The translations under genes were made by a program, and so were the position numbers. Shown in pieces: positions 54,046 through 63,075 of a DNA stretch of 64,000 nucleotides; position 1 is the first letter of the stretch, and each line of letters starts with the position of its first letter. A model generated the notes under the pieces. The model saw nothing but the letters and a program-made list of their open reading frames with translations, was not told the DNA's origin and did not search any database. Origin of the DNA: Myxococcus virescens (GTDB taxonomy: Bacteria; Myxococcota; Myxococcia; Myxococcales; Myxococcaceae). The DNA is taken from positions 744,001 through 808,000 of the forward strand of contig NZ_FNAJ01000002.1 in assembly GCF_900101905.1 (NCBI RefSeq), read 5' to 3'.

Positions 54046-54570
54046 ATGCCGCAAAGCCACCCGCCGTCTGTCACCTCCGAGGAGACGCCACGCGGCGCCG
54101 AGCGCGTGCCCGCGTCACCGAGTGCCACCGCGCCGACCCCTGCTCACGGGACGCTGGAGACGTCCTGGATTGATGAATGGGGCATGGCGCCCGTGGCGTC
54201 CTTCCCCGATGCGTGGAGCGCGCGGCTGAAGGCGTCGGTCGCCGGTGCGCCCGATGCGTGGAGCGTGGGCCCCGTGGCTTCCATTCCCGGTGTCTCCGAT
54301 GCGTGGGGCGCAGGGCTGGAGGAGACTGTCTCTGCCGCGCTCGACGCGTGGGATGCAGGGCGGGTGTCGATTGTCCCTGCTGCGCTTGCTGCGCGGAGCC
54401 CGGGGCCGGAGACGGCGGCGCCTGATGCGTGGGGCGTGGGGCCCGAGTGGCTCGCGGTGTATGCGCTGAGCCCGGCGGCGCGGGGCCTTCAGGCAGCCAC
54501 GTCGGAGGCCAGGGAGCGGAGCGAGCCTCCTCCCGTGGCCACCGCAGGGACGCGACGACGAGGTGAATGA
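54046..54570 (+). CDS. Repeat protein with DAW-centred units
   Basis: 174 residues. Between residues 40 and 130 a degenerate unit of about 18 residues recurs around Asp-Ala-Trp (FPDAWSARLKASV, APDAWSVGPVASIP, VSDAWGAGLEETV, ALDAWDAGRVSIV, APDAWGVGPEW). The ends are Pro/Ala/Ser-rich and disordered. GGAG lies just before the ATG, and its position between the DUF4255 gene and the Cys-rich membrane protein argues it is real. No homologous family is recognised. The repeats could be a scaffold or a ruler-like tail (speculative). Confidence 0.65.
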   Translation: MPQSHPPSVTSEETPRGAERVPASPSATAPTPAHGTLETSWIDEWGMAPVASFPDAWSARLKASVAGAPDAWSVGPVASIPGVSDAWGAGLEETVSAALDAWDAGRVSIVPAALAARSPGPETAAPDAWGVGPEWLAVYALSPAARGLQAATSEARERSEPPPVATAGTRRRGE

Positions 54571-54644
54571 TGGAACGGACAGCCTTCCGCGACAGGCCGG
54601 GCGATGGGGGAACCGCCGGGCTTGAGGCGGGAGCGCTGGCCTGA
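54570..54644 (+). CDS. Possible 24-residue coupled mini-gene
   Basis: An ATG overlapping the previous stop (TGATG) opens a 24-codon frame, ending 39 bp before the next gene. It is Gly/Ala-rich with no recognised feature. It may be a translated leader keeping ribosomes moving into the next gene, or only chance. Very uncertain. Confidence 0.2.
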   Translation: MERTAFRDRPGDGGTAGLEAGALA

Positions 54645-54683
54645 CTCGCTCAATGCCGCACGGTCCTCCAAGAGAACAGGTCG

Positions 54684-55775
54684 ATGTCTCGCGTCTTCGA
54701 TGTCTCCGCAGTCACGGACACCCTTCGTCTGTCCCCCAGCGGGACGGGGGAGGCCGTCTTCCACGTCATCAACGCCTCGCGTGCACCCGTGCGCGCGCGC
54801 CTCTCGGTGGTGCCTGAAGCAGGTGCCCGGCGGGAGTGGCTCTTCATCGACGGCGAGACCCAGCGCGACTTTCCTCCGACGGGCGCGCAGCGAATCCTCA
54901 TCCGGCTCCGCGTGCCAGCGGGGACGCCACCGGGCCACTTCACCTTCCACCTGCGAGTGGAGGACTGCGACAGCCCCGACGCGCGGTTCGCGCAGGGGCC
55001 CGCCGTCACCGTGGAGGTGGTCTCCTCGCCGCCCGCCGCCAGGGCATTCCCCATGAACTGGGCTGTCATGGCGGTGGGGACGTTCATCCTGCTGGGGACG
55101 GTGGCCTCCCTGCTCGCCGCGGGCAGGGCGCGGCAGCCCAGCCCCGGGGCCCCCTGTCCGGATGGGCATTGTGGCAGGGGGCTGACGTGCGCGAAGCAGT
55201 TCGATGGGGGCGTGTGCCTGGCCTCGCAAGGCCAGCCCTGTGAGGCCGGCTCCCAGTGCATCACCGGCTACTGTGAGCCCGGCGTGGGGTGCACGGTGCC
55301 GCTGGGAAAGGACTGCGCCTCCCCGGAGGACTGCCCGGGCGCGCTGACGTGCGCCGACGTGCTGGGCTCGTCCGTCTGTCTCCTCGAGCCGGGAGAGGAC
55401 TGCGAGCACGACCGCGACTGCGCCAGCTTCTTCTGCAACGCGGAGCGCAAATGCAACCGGGATGACGGGCGCTGTGACAGCAACGCCGAATGTCATTCGC
55501 CCACGCAGTGTGGCGCGACGAAGCTGTGCCAGCTCCCAGATGGACAGCCGTGCATGCGGCACGAGGCCTGCCTCTCCGGCTACTGCTCGGAGACCTGCCA
55601 GATATCGCCGGAGTCCTTCCAGTGCGAGTCACCGTGCCCCGCGTACACCGCCTGTGTGTCGGGAAGCTGCACCCCCGTGGATGGAAAGCTCCTCAACCAG
55701 AACATGCTGCTGACGGCGCCCCGGATCCTCAAGGGCATCCGGGAGCTGCGCATCCAGCAGGGCACCCAGCCGTAG
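54684..55775 (+). CDS. Single-pass membrane protein with Ig-like and Cys-rich domains
   Basis: 363 residues. Residues 1-115 form a beta-sandwich-like domain (FHVINASRAPVRARLSV, FTFHLRVEDC) of the type seen in proteins that bind phage-tail-like or surface structures. A transmembrane helix follows at about 125-147 (MNWAVMAVGTFILLGTVASL). The last 190 residues contain about 28 Cys in EGF/dickkopf-like spacing (CQLPDGQPC, CLSGYC, CESPCPAYTAC). With no N-terminal signal peptide the first domain would be cytoplasmic and the Cys-rich part periplasmic. Third gene of the DUF4255 operon. Confidence 0.78.
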   Translation: MSRVFDVSAVTDTLRLSPSGTGEAVFHVINASRAPVRARLSVVPEAGARREWLFIDGETQRDFPPTGAQRILIRLRVPAGTPPGHFTFHLRVEDCDSPDARFAQGPAVTVEVVSSPPAARAFPMNWAVMAVGTFILLGTVASLLAAGRARQPSPGAPCPDGHCGRGLTCAKQFDGGVCLASQGQPCEAGSQCITGYCEPGVGCTVPLGKDCASPEDCPGALTCADVLGSSVCLLEPGEDCEHDRDCASFFCNAERKCNRDDGRCDSNAECHSPTQCGATKLCQLPDGQPCMRHEACLSGYCSETCQISPESFQCESPCPAYTACVSGSCTPVDGKLLNQNMLLTAPRILKGIRELRIQQGTQP

Positions 55776-55785
55776 CCGGTGCGTG

Positions 55786-56244
55786 TCACTGCAGTTCCGG
55801 CCGCACCGTCTTGCCGATGTCCACCAGCCGCCGCACCTGTTCTTCGCTCAAGCCCAGGTGCCGCGCGGCGCCCGGGACGTCCCCCGGAATGAAGGCGCGC
55901 ATGGCCCGGGGACTGAACCAGTTGAAGAGCGTCACGACGCCGCGGACCAGTGGGGATTCGGTGAACACCGCCGTGGGCGGAATGACGTAGTCCTTGGGCA
56001 CCTGGTTGAGCGCCTGTTGCCGCTGGGTGGCATTGGGCCCGGGCCCTTCGGCCAGGACGAGCTGCCCGGTGGCCGTGTCCTGGTGACGCGCGATGAGCTC
56101 GCAGTAGCGCGCCCAGTCGTCGGGGGCCGGTGGCTGCGCGTTGTGCGCCACCACCAGCACCGTGCCGACATATGCCAGCCCCAACGTTCGGCTCCGCACC
56201 ACATCCTGGATGTCGGGCGCGTCGAGCTGGACGGGAGCTGTCAT
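55786..56244 (-). CDS. Hypothetical protein
   Basis: 152 residues, no signal peptide or membrane segment. The first half has an alternating strand/helix pattern (LGLAYVGTVLVVAHNAQPP, WARYCELIARH, GQLVLAEGPGPNATQRQQAL); the C-terminal half ends in helices (LSEEQVRRLVDIGKTV). The style recalls the small STAS-like unknowns that occur in many copies in myxobacterial genomes, but this is only an impression. ATG 56244 has GAGAGAC upstream; ATG 56274 adds ten residues. It converges with the DUF4255 operon. Confidence 0.65.
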   Translation of the reverse strand: MTAPVQLDAPDIQDVVRSRTLGLAYVGTVLVVAHNAQPPAPDDWARYCELIARHQDTATGQLVLAEGPGPNATQRQQALNQVPKDYVIPPTAVFTESPLVRGVVTLFNWFSPRAMRAFIPGDVPGAARHLGLSEEQVRRLVDIGKTVRPELQ

Positions 56245-56375
56245 CGCCGCGTCTCTCCGTTGGATTGCGAGCATGCCGGAGTGTTCCTCCGCATGACTCC
56301 ATGTGCAACCTGTATTCCTTGGAATACTTGTCGCTCCGGCGTCCGAGGTGAGGGCGCCGGAGGAGCGGCTTGGGG

Positions 56376-57845
56376 CTACCGGGCAGGGACGCGGAGGACC
56401 AGGCCCGGCGGAGGCAGGGTCCAGGCAGAGGTGGTGTCTCCCCAGGCCGCGATGGTGCCGTTGTGCCGGAGCGCCAGGCTCTTGTTGAAGGCCTGGCCCG
56501 CGACGGCGGCGACATCCGTCAATCCCGCAGGGAGCGTCGTCTGGCCATAGGCGCCGTTCCCCCAGGCGACGACGGTGCCGTTGGACCGGAGCGCCATGTA
56601 GTGGTGTTCGCCTGCCGCGACCTCCACGACGTCGCTGAGGTCCGGGGTGAGCGCGAGGTCGTAGTACGCCGCGCCAAATCCCCAGACGGCCGCGGTCCCG
56701 TCCGCCCGCAGCGCCAGCGCGCTGCTGCTCGTGTTGGCGATGGCCACTGCGTCGTCCAGGTCCGCCGGGACGGCGAGGAGGTCGAACACGTCCTGCCCCC
56801 AGACGGTGAGGGTGCCATCCGCCTTGAGCGCCATGCCGTGGTACGCCCCCGCGGACACCGCGACCACGTCCTGAAGCCCTTCAGGGACATGCGTCTGCGG
56901 GTCGGTTTCCGCGCCGATGGCCACGACCGTCCCATCCCGCTTGAGCGCGAGGACCAGGACTCCGTTCGCGCTGATGTCCACGACGTCCGACAGGCCCGCG
57001 GGCACCGGGACGGGGTCGGGGCCTCCCCACTTGACGACGGTTCCATCCGCCTGCAGGGCCACGGCGAAGGACATCCCCGCGCCCACGCTCACGACATCGG
57101 AAAGCCCTGCTGGCGTCGGAGTGACATCATTCAGGGAGTCGGCCGAGCCCCAGACGGTGACGGTGTTGTTCGGCAGGACGCCAATGCCCCAGTCGGCCGC
57201 ATGCGCGAGGGTCCGCTGCCGGAGCACTCGCAGCGACGCGGTGGCGGCGGGCTTCCAATCCACGCCAGGCGTGACGACGACCTCCTGCTCGCCGGGCACG
57301 AGGCTCCCCGGCACGCGCACCACCACCTCGGTGTCCGACCAGGACAGGTATTCCTCGGCGTCCACGCCGCCGATGGAGACGCGGGAGGTGCCACGCGCCT
57401 CGCCGAAGCCGGAGCCGGTGAGCTTCAGGTGGCCCCGCTGCACGGTGAGGGCGGGCGCCTGGAGCACCAGGGCTTCCTGGCGGCGGCTCAGCGACAGGTC
57501 GACCGACGTCGTCTGACCCGGTTGGACCTCCAGCGTGTTCCCGGCCTGCTCGTAGTTGCTCCGATGGGCCTCCACGGTGTGCGTTCCCGGGGGGACGTTG
57601 TCGAACGTGAAGCGGCCTTGCGCGTCCGTGGTCACGCTGTCGCGCACGCCGGAGAGGATGACGGTGGTGCCCTCATGGTGGCTCTCCCCTTCGAGGAGGG
57701 CCTGCCCCGTCACGCGGCCGAGCTGTGTCCCTGCGTCGTGTGGCGGTGTGCCGGCGTCGGGCGTGGGGGTGGGACTGTCAGGGGTGCAGGCGGAAAGGAC
57801 CAGGAGGAGGGCCCAGAGCCATGAGGTTCTTGCGAGACGCATCAT
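56376..57845 (-). CDS. RCC1-repeat lipoprotein
   Basis: 489 residues. Lipobox LSACTP, a short PDAGTPPHDAG linker, a CarboxypepD_reg-like domain (about 40-115), an IPT/TIG-like domain (about 125-210), then at least five RCC1-type repeats of about 48 residues (for example VVSVGAGMSFAVALQADGTVVKWG, VVEVAAGEHHYMALRSNGTV) that would close a beta propeller. Surface-exposed binding protein; the ligand is unknown. Such RCC1 lipoproteins are frequent in myxobacteria. The 140 bp before it contain no clear promoter. Confidence 0.88.
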   Translation of the reverse strand: MMRLARTSWLWALLLVLSACTPDSPTPTPDAGTPPHDAGTQLGRVTGQALLEGESHHEGTTVILSGVRDSVTTDAQGRFTFDNVPPGTHTVEAHRSNYEQAGNTLEVQPGQTTSVDLSLSRRQEALVLQAPALTVQRGHLKLTGSGFGEARGTSRVSIGGVDAEEYLSWSDTEVVVRVPGSLVPGEQEVVVTPGVDWKPAATASLRVLRQRTLAHAADWGIGVLPNNTVTVWGSADSLNDVTPTPAGLSDVVSVGAGMSFAVALQADGTVVKWGGPDPVPVPAGLSDVVDISANGVLVLALKRDGTVVAIGAETDPQTHVPEGLQDVVAVSAGAYHGMALKADGTLTVWGQDVFDLLAVPADLDDAVAIANTSSSALALRADGTAAVWGFGAAYYDLALTPDLSDVVEVAAGEHHYMALRSNGTVVAWGNGAYGQTTLPAGLTDVAAVAGQAFNKSLALRHNGTIAAWGDTTSAWTLPPPGLVLRVPAR

Positions 57846-57985
57846 CGGGATTCCAGTGTGTGCGGGGGAGGCGCTCCTCGGGCGGGAGGAGGAGGCCTTC
57901 GACGAGGAATAAAGCCTGTGGCAGCGACCTGTCGCCCACTGGGAATTGTTATTCAGAATGCGTCTGGCGTTGCCAGCGTCCGCGC

Positions 57986-59779
57986 CTAGTCGAGGATGAG
58001 TTCCAACATCAGGTCGTCCTCGGGGTCCTCCTGGATGGACGCGTCCGAGTCGTCCACGTCGTAGCCCTTGAGGGAGAAGCCCAGGGGTGTCTGTGCGCCG
58101 ATGCAGGGAGTCGTGCGGGGCGAGGTCCCCACGCCGTCGCCATCCACGTCGGGGTAGAGAACGACCCTCCGGTAGCGCGCGGCGTCCGTGTCATCGCAAT
58201 CGTTACCCGTGGCCTGGGTGAAGTAGGGAGCGGGAAGTGACGCACCGGTGCACAGGGTTCCGGCCTCGGGTTGGGTGTGCCCATCCGCGTCCCGGTCCAC
58301 ATGTGCGTAGGCCACCTGTCGCCAGCGCGCCGCGTCTTCCACCGCGCAGTCCGTCCCCTGGGCCGACCACGGCGCGGGCACCGTGCCATCCGTGCACAGC
58401 GCGACCGCGTCTCCCTCGCCCACGCCGTCCCCGTCCGCATCCGTCCATGCCTGGAGCGTGGTGTGGACGCTCCGGTCCGCGTCGTCGCAGTCGTTCCCTC
58501 GTGGTGTGGTGGCATGGCCGGGCGGCAGCGCCATGCCCGAGCACACCGTGCCCTCTTCCGGCGCGGTGAAGCTGTCACCGTCCGCATCCCGGTGCGAGTA
58601 GGCCAGGAGCCTCCAGCGGAGGGGGGCCGTGTCGTCGCAGTCGGTGTTCACCGCCGAGTACCCAAAGGGAATCTGCCGACCCGCGCAGAAGGTCTGCCGC
58701 GTGCCCGCGCCGAAGCTGTCCCCGTCATCGTCGGAATACACATGCCAGGTCACCATGACGGTGGCATCGCGGTCGTCGCAGTCATGACCGGTGGGCCACT
58801 GGGCATAGCCCGGAGGAAGCGCCGCGCCGCTGCAGGTCACGCCCTGTTCGGGCACCGTGTCGCCGTCACCGTCCAAGTCCCGGTGGGCATAGGAGCGCCA
58901 CTGCCACAGCGTGGCGTCCTCCGGCGCGCAGTCAACGGAGTCCAGCGCGTAGCCGGGTGGCGCCGTGCGGCCCGTGCATCGCATGACGGGGTCACCACTG
59001 CCGAAGCCGTCTCCGTCCGCATCCGCGTAGACGGTGCGCTCCTGCCACCATGCGGCGTTCGTGTCGTCGCAGTCCAGGCCGCGCGCCTCCAGGGCGTAGC
59101 CGGCGGGCAGGGTCATGCCGGAGCAGACCCGGCCTTCCTCGGGCACGGTGAAGCCGTCGCCGTCCGCGTCCCGGTGGGTGTAGTCGCGCCACGTCGAGCG
59201 CGCGCGGTCGTCGGGCGCGCAGTCGCCGTCGACTGCCGCGTAGCCCCGGGGCAGGTCCATGCCCGCGCAGTGGGAGATGGGCTCGCCGTTGCCGATGCCG
59301 TCGAAGTCCGCGTCCGGCCAGAGCTGGATGGATGCGGCGAAGCGGGGGGCGTTGTCGTCGCAGTCCGGCGCGCCGGGTTGCTCGCGGTAGCCCACGAGAG
59401 GCTCTCCCACGCAGCCCGTCACCGGGCCTTCCGCGGTCGCTCCGTCGCCATCCTGGTCAGGATAGAGCCCGGCCCGCTCCCGCCAGCGGGTCGCGTCGCC
59501 CGGAGCGCAGTCGCCGCTCTGCTGACTCCAGCCTTCGGGGAGGCGCTCGCCGGCGCAGACCTCGCGCATCGCGCCAGCGCCCACGCCGTCGCGGTCATCG
59601 TCCGCGGAGCCTTCCAGGAGCCGCCACCGGCTCGCATCGCCGGGTGCGCAGTCCGCCGCGTCCGCGACACCGTCCCCGTCCGTGTCCTCTTCCGTGGGGC
59701 CTGCTTCCGGAGAACACCCCGCGAGGAGTCCCGCCACGGTCAGCGTCAACACCAGCCACGTCTTTCGGTTCGTCCCCAT
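57986..59779 (-). CDS. MopE-like lipoprotein with Asp-rich metal-binding repeats
   Basis: 597 residues. Lipobox LAGCSP. The whole mature protein is about eleven degenerate repeats of roughly 45-50 residues, each with a calcium-binding-type loop (DADGDGFG, DQDGDGAT) and Cys pairs in CxGxxxPxGY and DCDD contexts. The repeats resemble MopE-type motifs, a family named after a copper-binding surface protein of Methylococcus; most relatives have unknown function. Likely exported to the cell surface and stabilised by Ca and disulfides. ATG 59797, six codons earlier, is also possible. Confidence 0.88.
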   Translation of the reverse strand: MGTNRKTWLVLTLTVAGLLAGCSPEAGPTEEDTDGDGVADAADCAPGDASRWRLLEGSADDDRDGVGAGAMREVCAGERLPEGWSQQSGDCAPGDATRWRERAGLYPDQDGDGATAEGPVTGCVGEPLVGYREQPGAPDCDDNAPRFAASIQLWPDADFDGIGNGEPISHCAGMDLPRGYAAVDGDCAPDDRARSTWRDYTHRDADGDGFTVPEEGRVCSGMTLPAGYALEARGLDCDDTNAAWWQERTVYADADGDGFGSGDPVMRCTGRTAPPGYALDSVDCAPEDATLWQWRSYAHRDLDGDGDTVPEQGVTCSGAALPPGYAQWPTGHDCDDRDATVMVTWHVYSDDDGDSFGAGTRQTFCAGRQIPFGYSAVNTDCDDTAPLRWRLLAYSHRDADGDSFTAPEEGTVCSGMALPPGHATTPRGNDCDDADRSVHTTLQAWTDADGDGVGEGDAVALCTDGTVPAPWSAQGTDCAVEDAARWRQVAYAHVDRDADGHTQPEAGTLCTGASLPAPYFTQATGNDCDDTDAARYRRVVLYPDVDGDGVGTSPRTTPCIGAQTPLGFSLKGYDVDDSDASIQEDPEDDLMLELILD

Positions 59780-59809
59780 GGGCGCCGTTCGTGCCATCCG
59801 CGTGTGGCG

Positions 59810-60181
59810 CTATGGGAGGCGGGTCAGCTTGCAGGCGAACTGACGGTAGTAATTCGTCTGCGCTTCTACCGACATCGTGAACAGGTAGACGCCGGGCTTC
59901 GCCATGGTGAGCAGGGCCATCCGGTCGCAGCGGCCACCAAGCACCTGGAAATTCTCTTCCGAGCCATGTGTCACCCGAAAGGTCACGGTCCGAGGAGCCG
60001 CTTCACCTTGGAGCACCCCCGTGACTTCAACGTTGCCATCGAGCCTGATGGTGTAGTCGTCCACTGTCGTGAAGACATAGGGTTGGCCCACTGTTGCCTG
60101 TTCCGCGAGCGCGGTCGGAGCCAGGGCAACGGCCGCGAGCATGGAAAAGGCCTGGATTCGCCGGGACAGGGACTTCGGCAT
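59810..60181 (-). CDS. Small exported protein
   Basis: 123 residues. Signal peptide (SRRIQAFSMLAAVALAPTALA) and a single small beta-rich domain of about 95 residues (TVGQPYVFTTVDDYTIRLDG, KPGVYLFTMSVEAQTNYYR) with two Cys that could pair. No family is recognised. GAGGA eight bases before the ATG supports the start. It lies 30 bp upstream of the MopE-like gene on the same strand, so the two may be co-transcribed. Confidence 0.75.
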   Translation of the reverse strand: MPKSLSRRIQAFSMLAAVALAPTALAEQATVGQPYVFTTVDDYTIRLDGNVEVTGVLQGEAAPRTVTFRVTHGSEENFQVLGGRCDRMALLTMAKPGVYLFTMSVEAQTNYYRQFACKLTRLP

Positions 60182-60333
60182 AAGGGGTTCCTCGCGGAGG
60201 GGCTGAAAACGGGCGGATTCCGCCATGGGCCCACGCCCTATACGCCCTCCATTCGATTCCTTGGCGGGTTCGGCGCCAACGCGCCCCGTGCTGCACCTTG
60301 TCACAGCCGTCTGGCTGCAATACGCCTAGAGGC

Positions 60334-61740
<1,407 letters not shown>

Positions 61741-61752
61741 GGGCGCCGGACG

Positions 61753-63006
61753 TCAGGACAGGATGCGCGTCTTGATGTCCGTCTCCAGCCCGGCGATGGC
61801 GTCGCACACCGGGGTGGACACGTCCTGGTCCAGGTCCATCAGCAGGTAGCCGATGTTGGCGTCCGTGCTGAGCACCTGGGCGTGGATGTTGGCGTTGAGG
61901 TCGGAGACGATGCGGTTGATGTCGCGCAGCACGCCCGGGATGTTGCGGTGCACGTTGAGGATGCGGTGCGTGCCCGGGATGAGCGGCGACTCGATGTTCG
62001 GGAAGTTGACCGCGCCCGTGCTGGCGCCCGCCTTGAAGTACTTCAGCAGGCTGGTGGCCACCTCCTTGCCGATGGAGGCCTGCGCCTCTTCCGTGGACCC
62101 GCCGATGTGCGGCGTGAGGACCACGTTGGGCAGGCCCTGGAGCGCGGTGACGAAGCCGTCCGAGTTGCTCTCCGGCTCCTCCGGGTAGACGTCCACCGCG
62201 GCGCCGCCCAGGTGCTGGGACTTGAGCGCCCGCGCCAGCGCGTCGATGTCCACCACCGTGCCTCGGCTGGCGTTGATGAGGCAGGCGCCCTTCTTCATCT
62301 GGGCAATCTGCTCGGCGCCCATCATCATGTGCGTGGTGGGCAGCGCGGGCACGTGGAGGGTGACGAAGTCGGAAGCGCCGAGCAGCTCCTCCAGGGTGAT
62401 GGCTGGCTGCGCGTTGCCCAGCGGCAGCTTGGTCATCACGTCGAAGTAGAGGACGCGCATGCCCAGCGCCTCGGCGATGACGCCCAGCTGCGAGCCGATG
62501 TGGCCATAGCCGATGATGCCCAGCGTCTTGCCGCGCACCTCATGGCTGCCGGTGGCCACCTTGCGCCACTGGCCCGCGTGGACCTCCCGGCTGCGCTCGA
62601 AGAGCTGCCGCGTCAGGACGATGACTTCCGCAATCACCATCTCCGCCACGCTGCGCGTGTTGCTGAAGGGCGCGTTGAAGACGGGGATGCCGTGCGTGTT
62701 GGCGGACGTCAGGTCCACCTGGTTGGTGCCGATGCAGAAGGCCCCGATGGCCAGCAGGTTCTCCGCGTGCTCCAGCGCCGCGAGCGGCACCGTCGTCTTG
62801 CTGCGGATGCCCAGCAGGTGCACCCCCTTCAGCCGCTCCGCCAGCTCGTCCGGCTTGAGGGCGGACGAGACGCGCTCCACCTGGAAGCCCTCGGCGGCCA
62901 GCATCTCGCCCGCGGACGGGTGGATGTTCTCCAGCAGCAGGGCTCGGAAGGGGCCGTCACTGCTGATGGCGCGCGTCGGAGAGGGCGGGAACTGGGGAGT
63001 GCTCAT
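61753..63006 (-). CDS. serA: D-3-phosphoglycerate dehydrogenase
   Basis: 417 residues, the E. coli-like length with one C-terminal ACT domain. First step of serine synthesis. Signatures: GIRSKTTV, FCIGTNQVDL, PFSNTRSVAEMVI, the Rossmann motif GIIGYGHIGSQLG, NASRGTVVDIDAL, AVDVYPEEP and the catalytic His in TPHIGGST. The ACT region (NVHRNIPGVLRDINRIVSD, NIGYLLMDLDQ) suggests serine feedback inhibition. Its stop is 12 bp from the convergent flavoprotein stop. Confidence 0.96.
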   Translation of the reverse strand: MSTPQFPPSPTRAISSDGPFRALLLENIHPSAGEMLAAEGFQVERVSSALKPDELAERLKGVHLLGIRSKTTVPLAALEHAENLLAIGAFCIGTNQVDLTSANTHGIPVFNAPFSNTRSVAEMVIAEVIVLTRQLFERSREVHAGQWRKVATGSHEVRGKTLGIIGYGHIGSQLGVIAEALGMRVLYFDVMTKLPLGNAQPAITLEELLGASDFVTLHVPALPTTHMMMGAEQIAQMKKGACLINASRGTVVDIDALARALKSQHLGGAAVDVYPEEPESNSDGFVTALQGLPNVVLTPHIGGSTEEAQASIGKEVATSLLKYFKAGASTGAVNFPNIESPLIPGTHRILNVHRNIPGVLRDINRIVSDLNANIHAQVLSTDANIGYLLMDLDQDVSTPVCDAIAGLETDIKTRILS

Positions 63007-63075
63007 GGCGCCTTGCGTTAGACCTGGGGCTGGGGACTGTCAAGGGTGGGGTGGGGCTCGCTTGAGGACCATGCG

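Noticed and set aside
54160-54440. CRISPR-like or tandem non-coding repeat
   Set aside because: The period follows codons of an open frame with a ribosome site and has no constant repeat/spacer structure.
53349-55775. A full contractile injection system locus
   Set aside because: Only a DUF4255 protein is present; no sheath, tube, baseplate, spike or AAA gene is in the window.
57964-57976. Hairpin CTGGC-GTT-GCCAG after the MopE-like gene
   Set aside because: Only five base pairs and no T-run; too weak to call a terminator in this GC-rich DNA.
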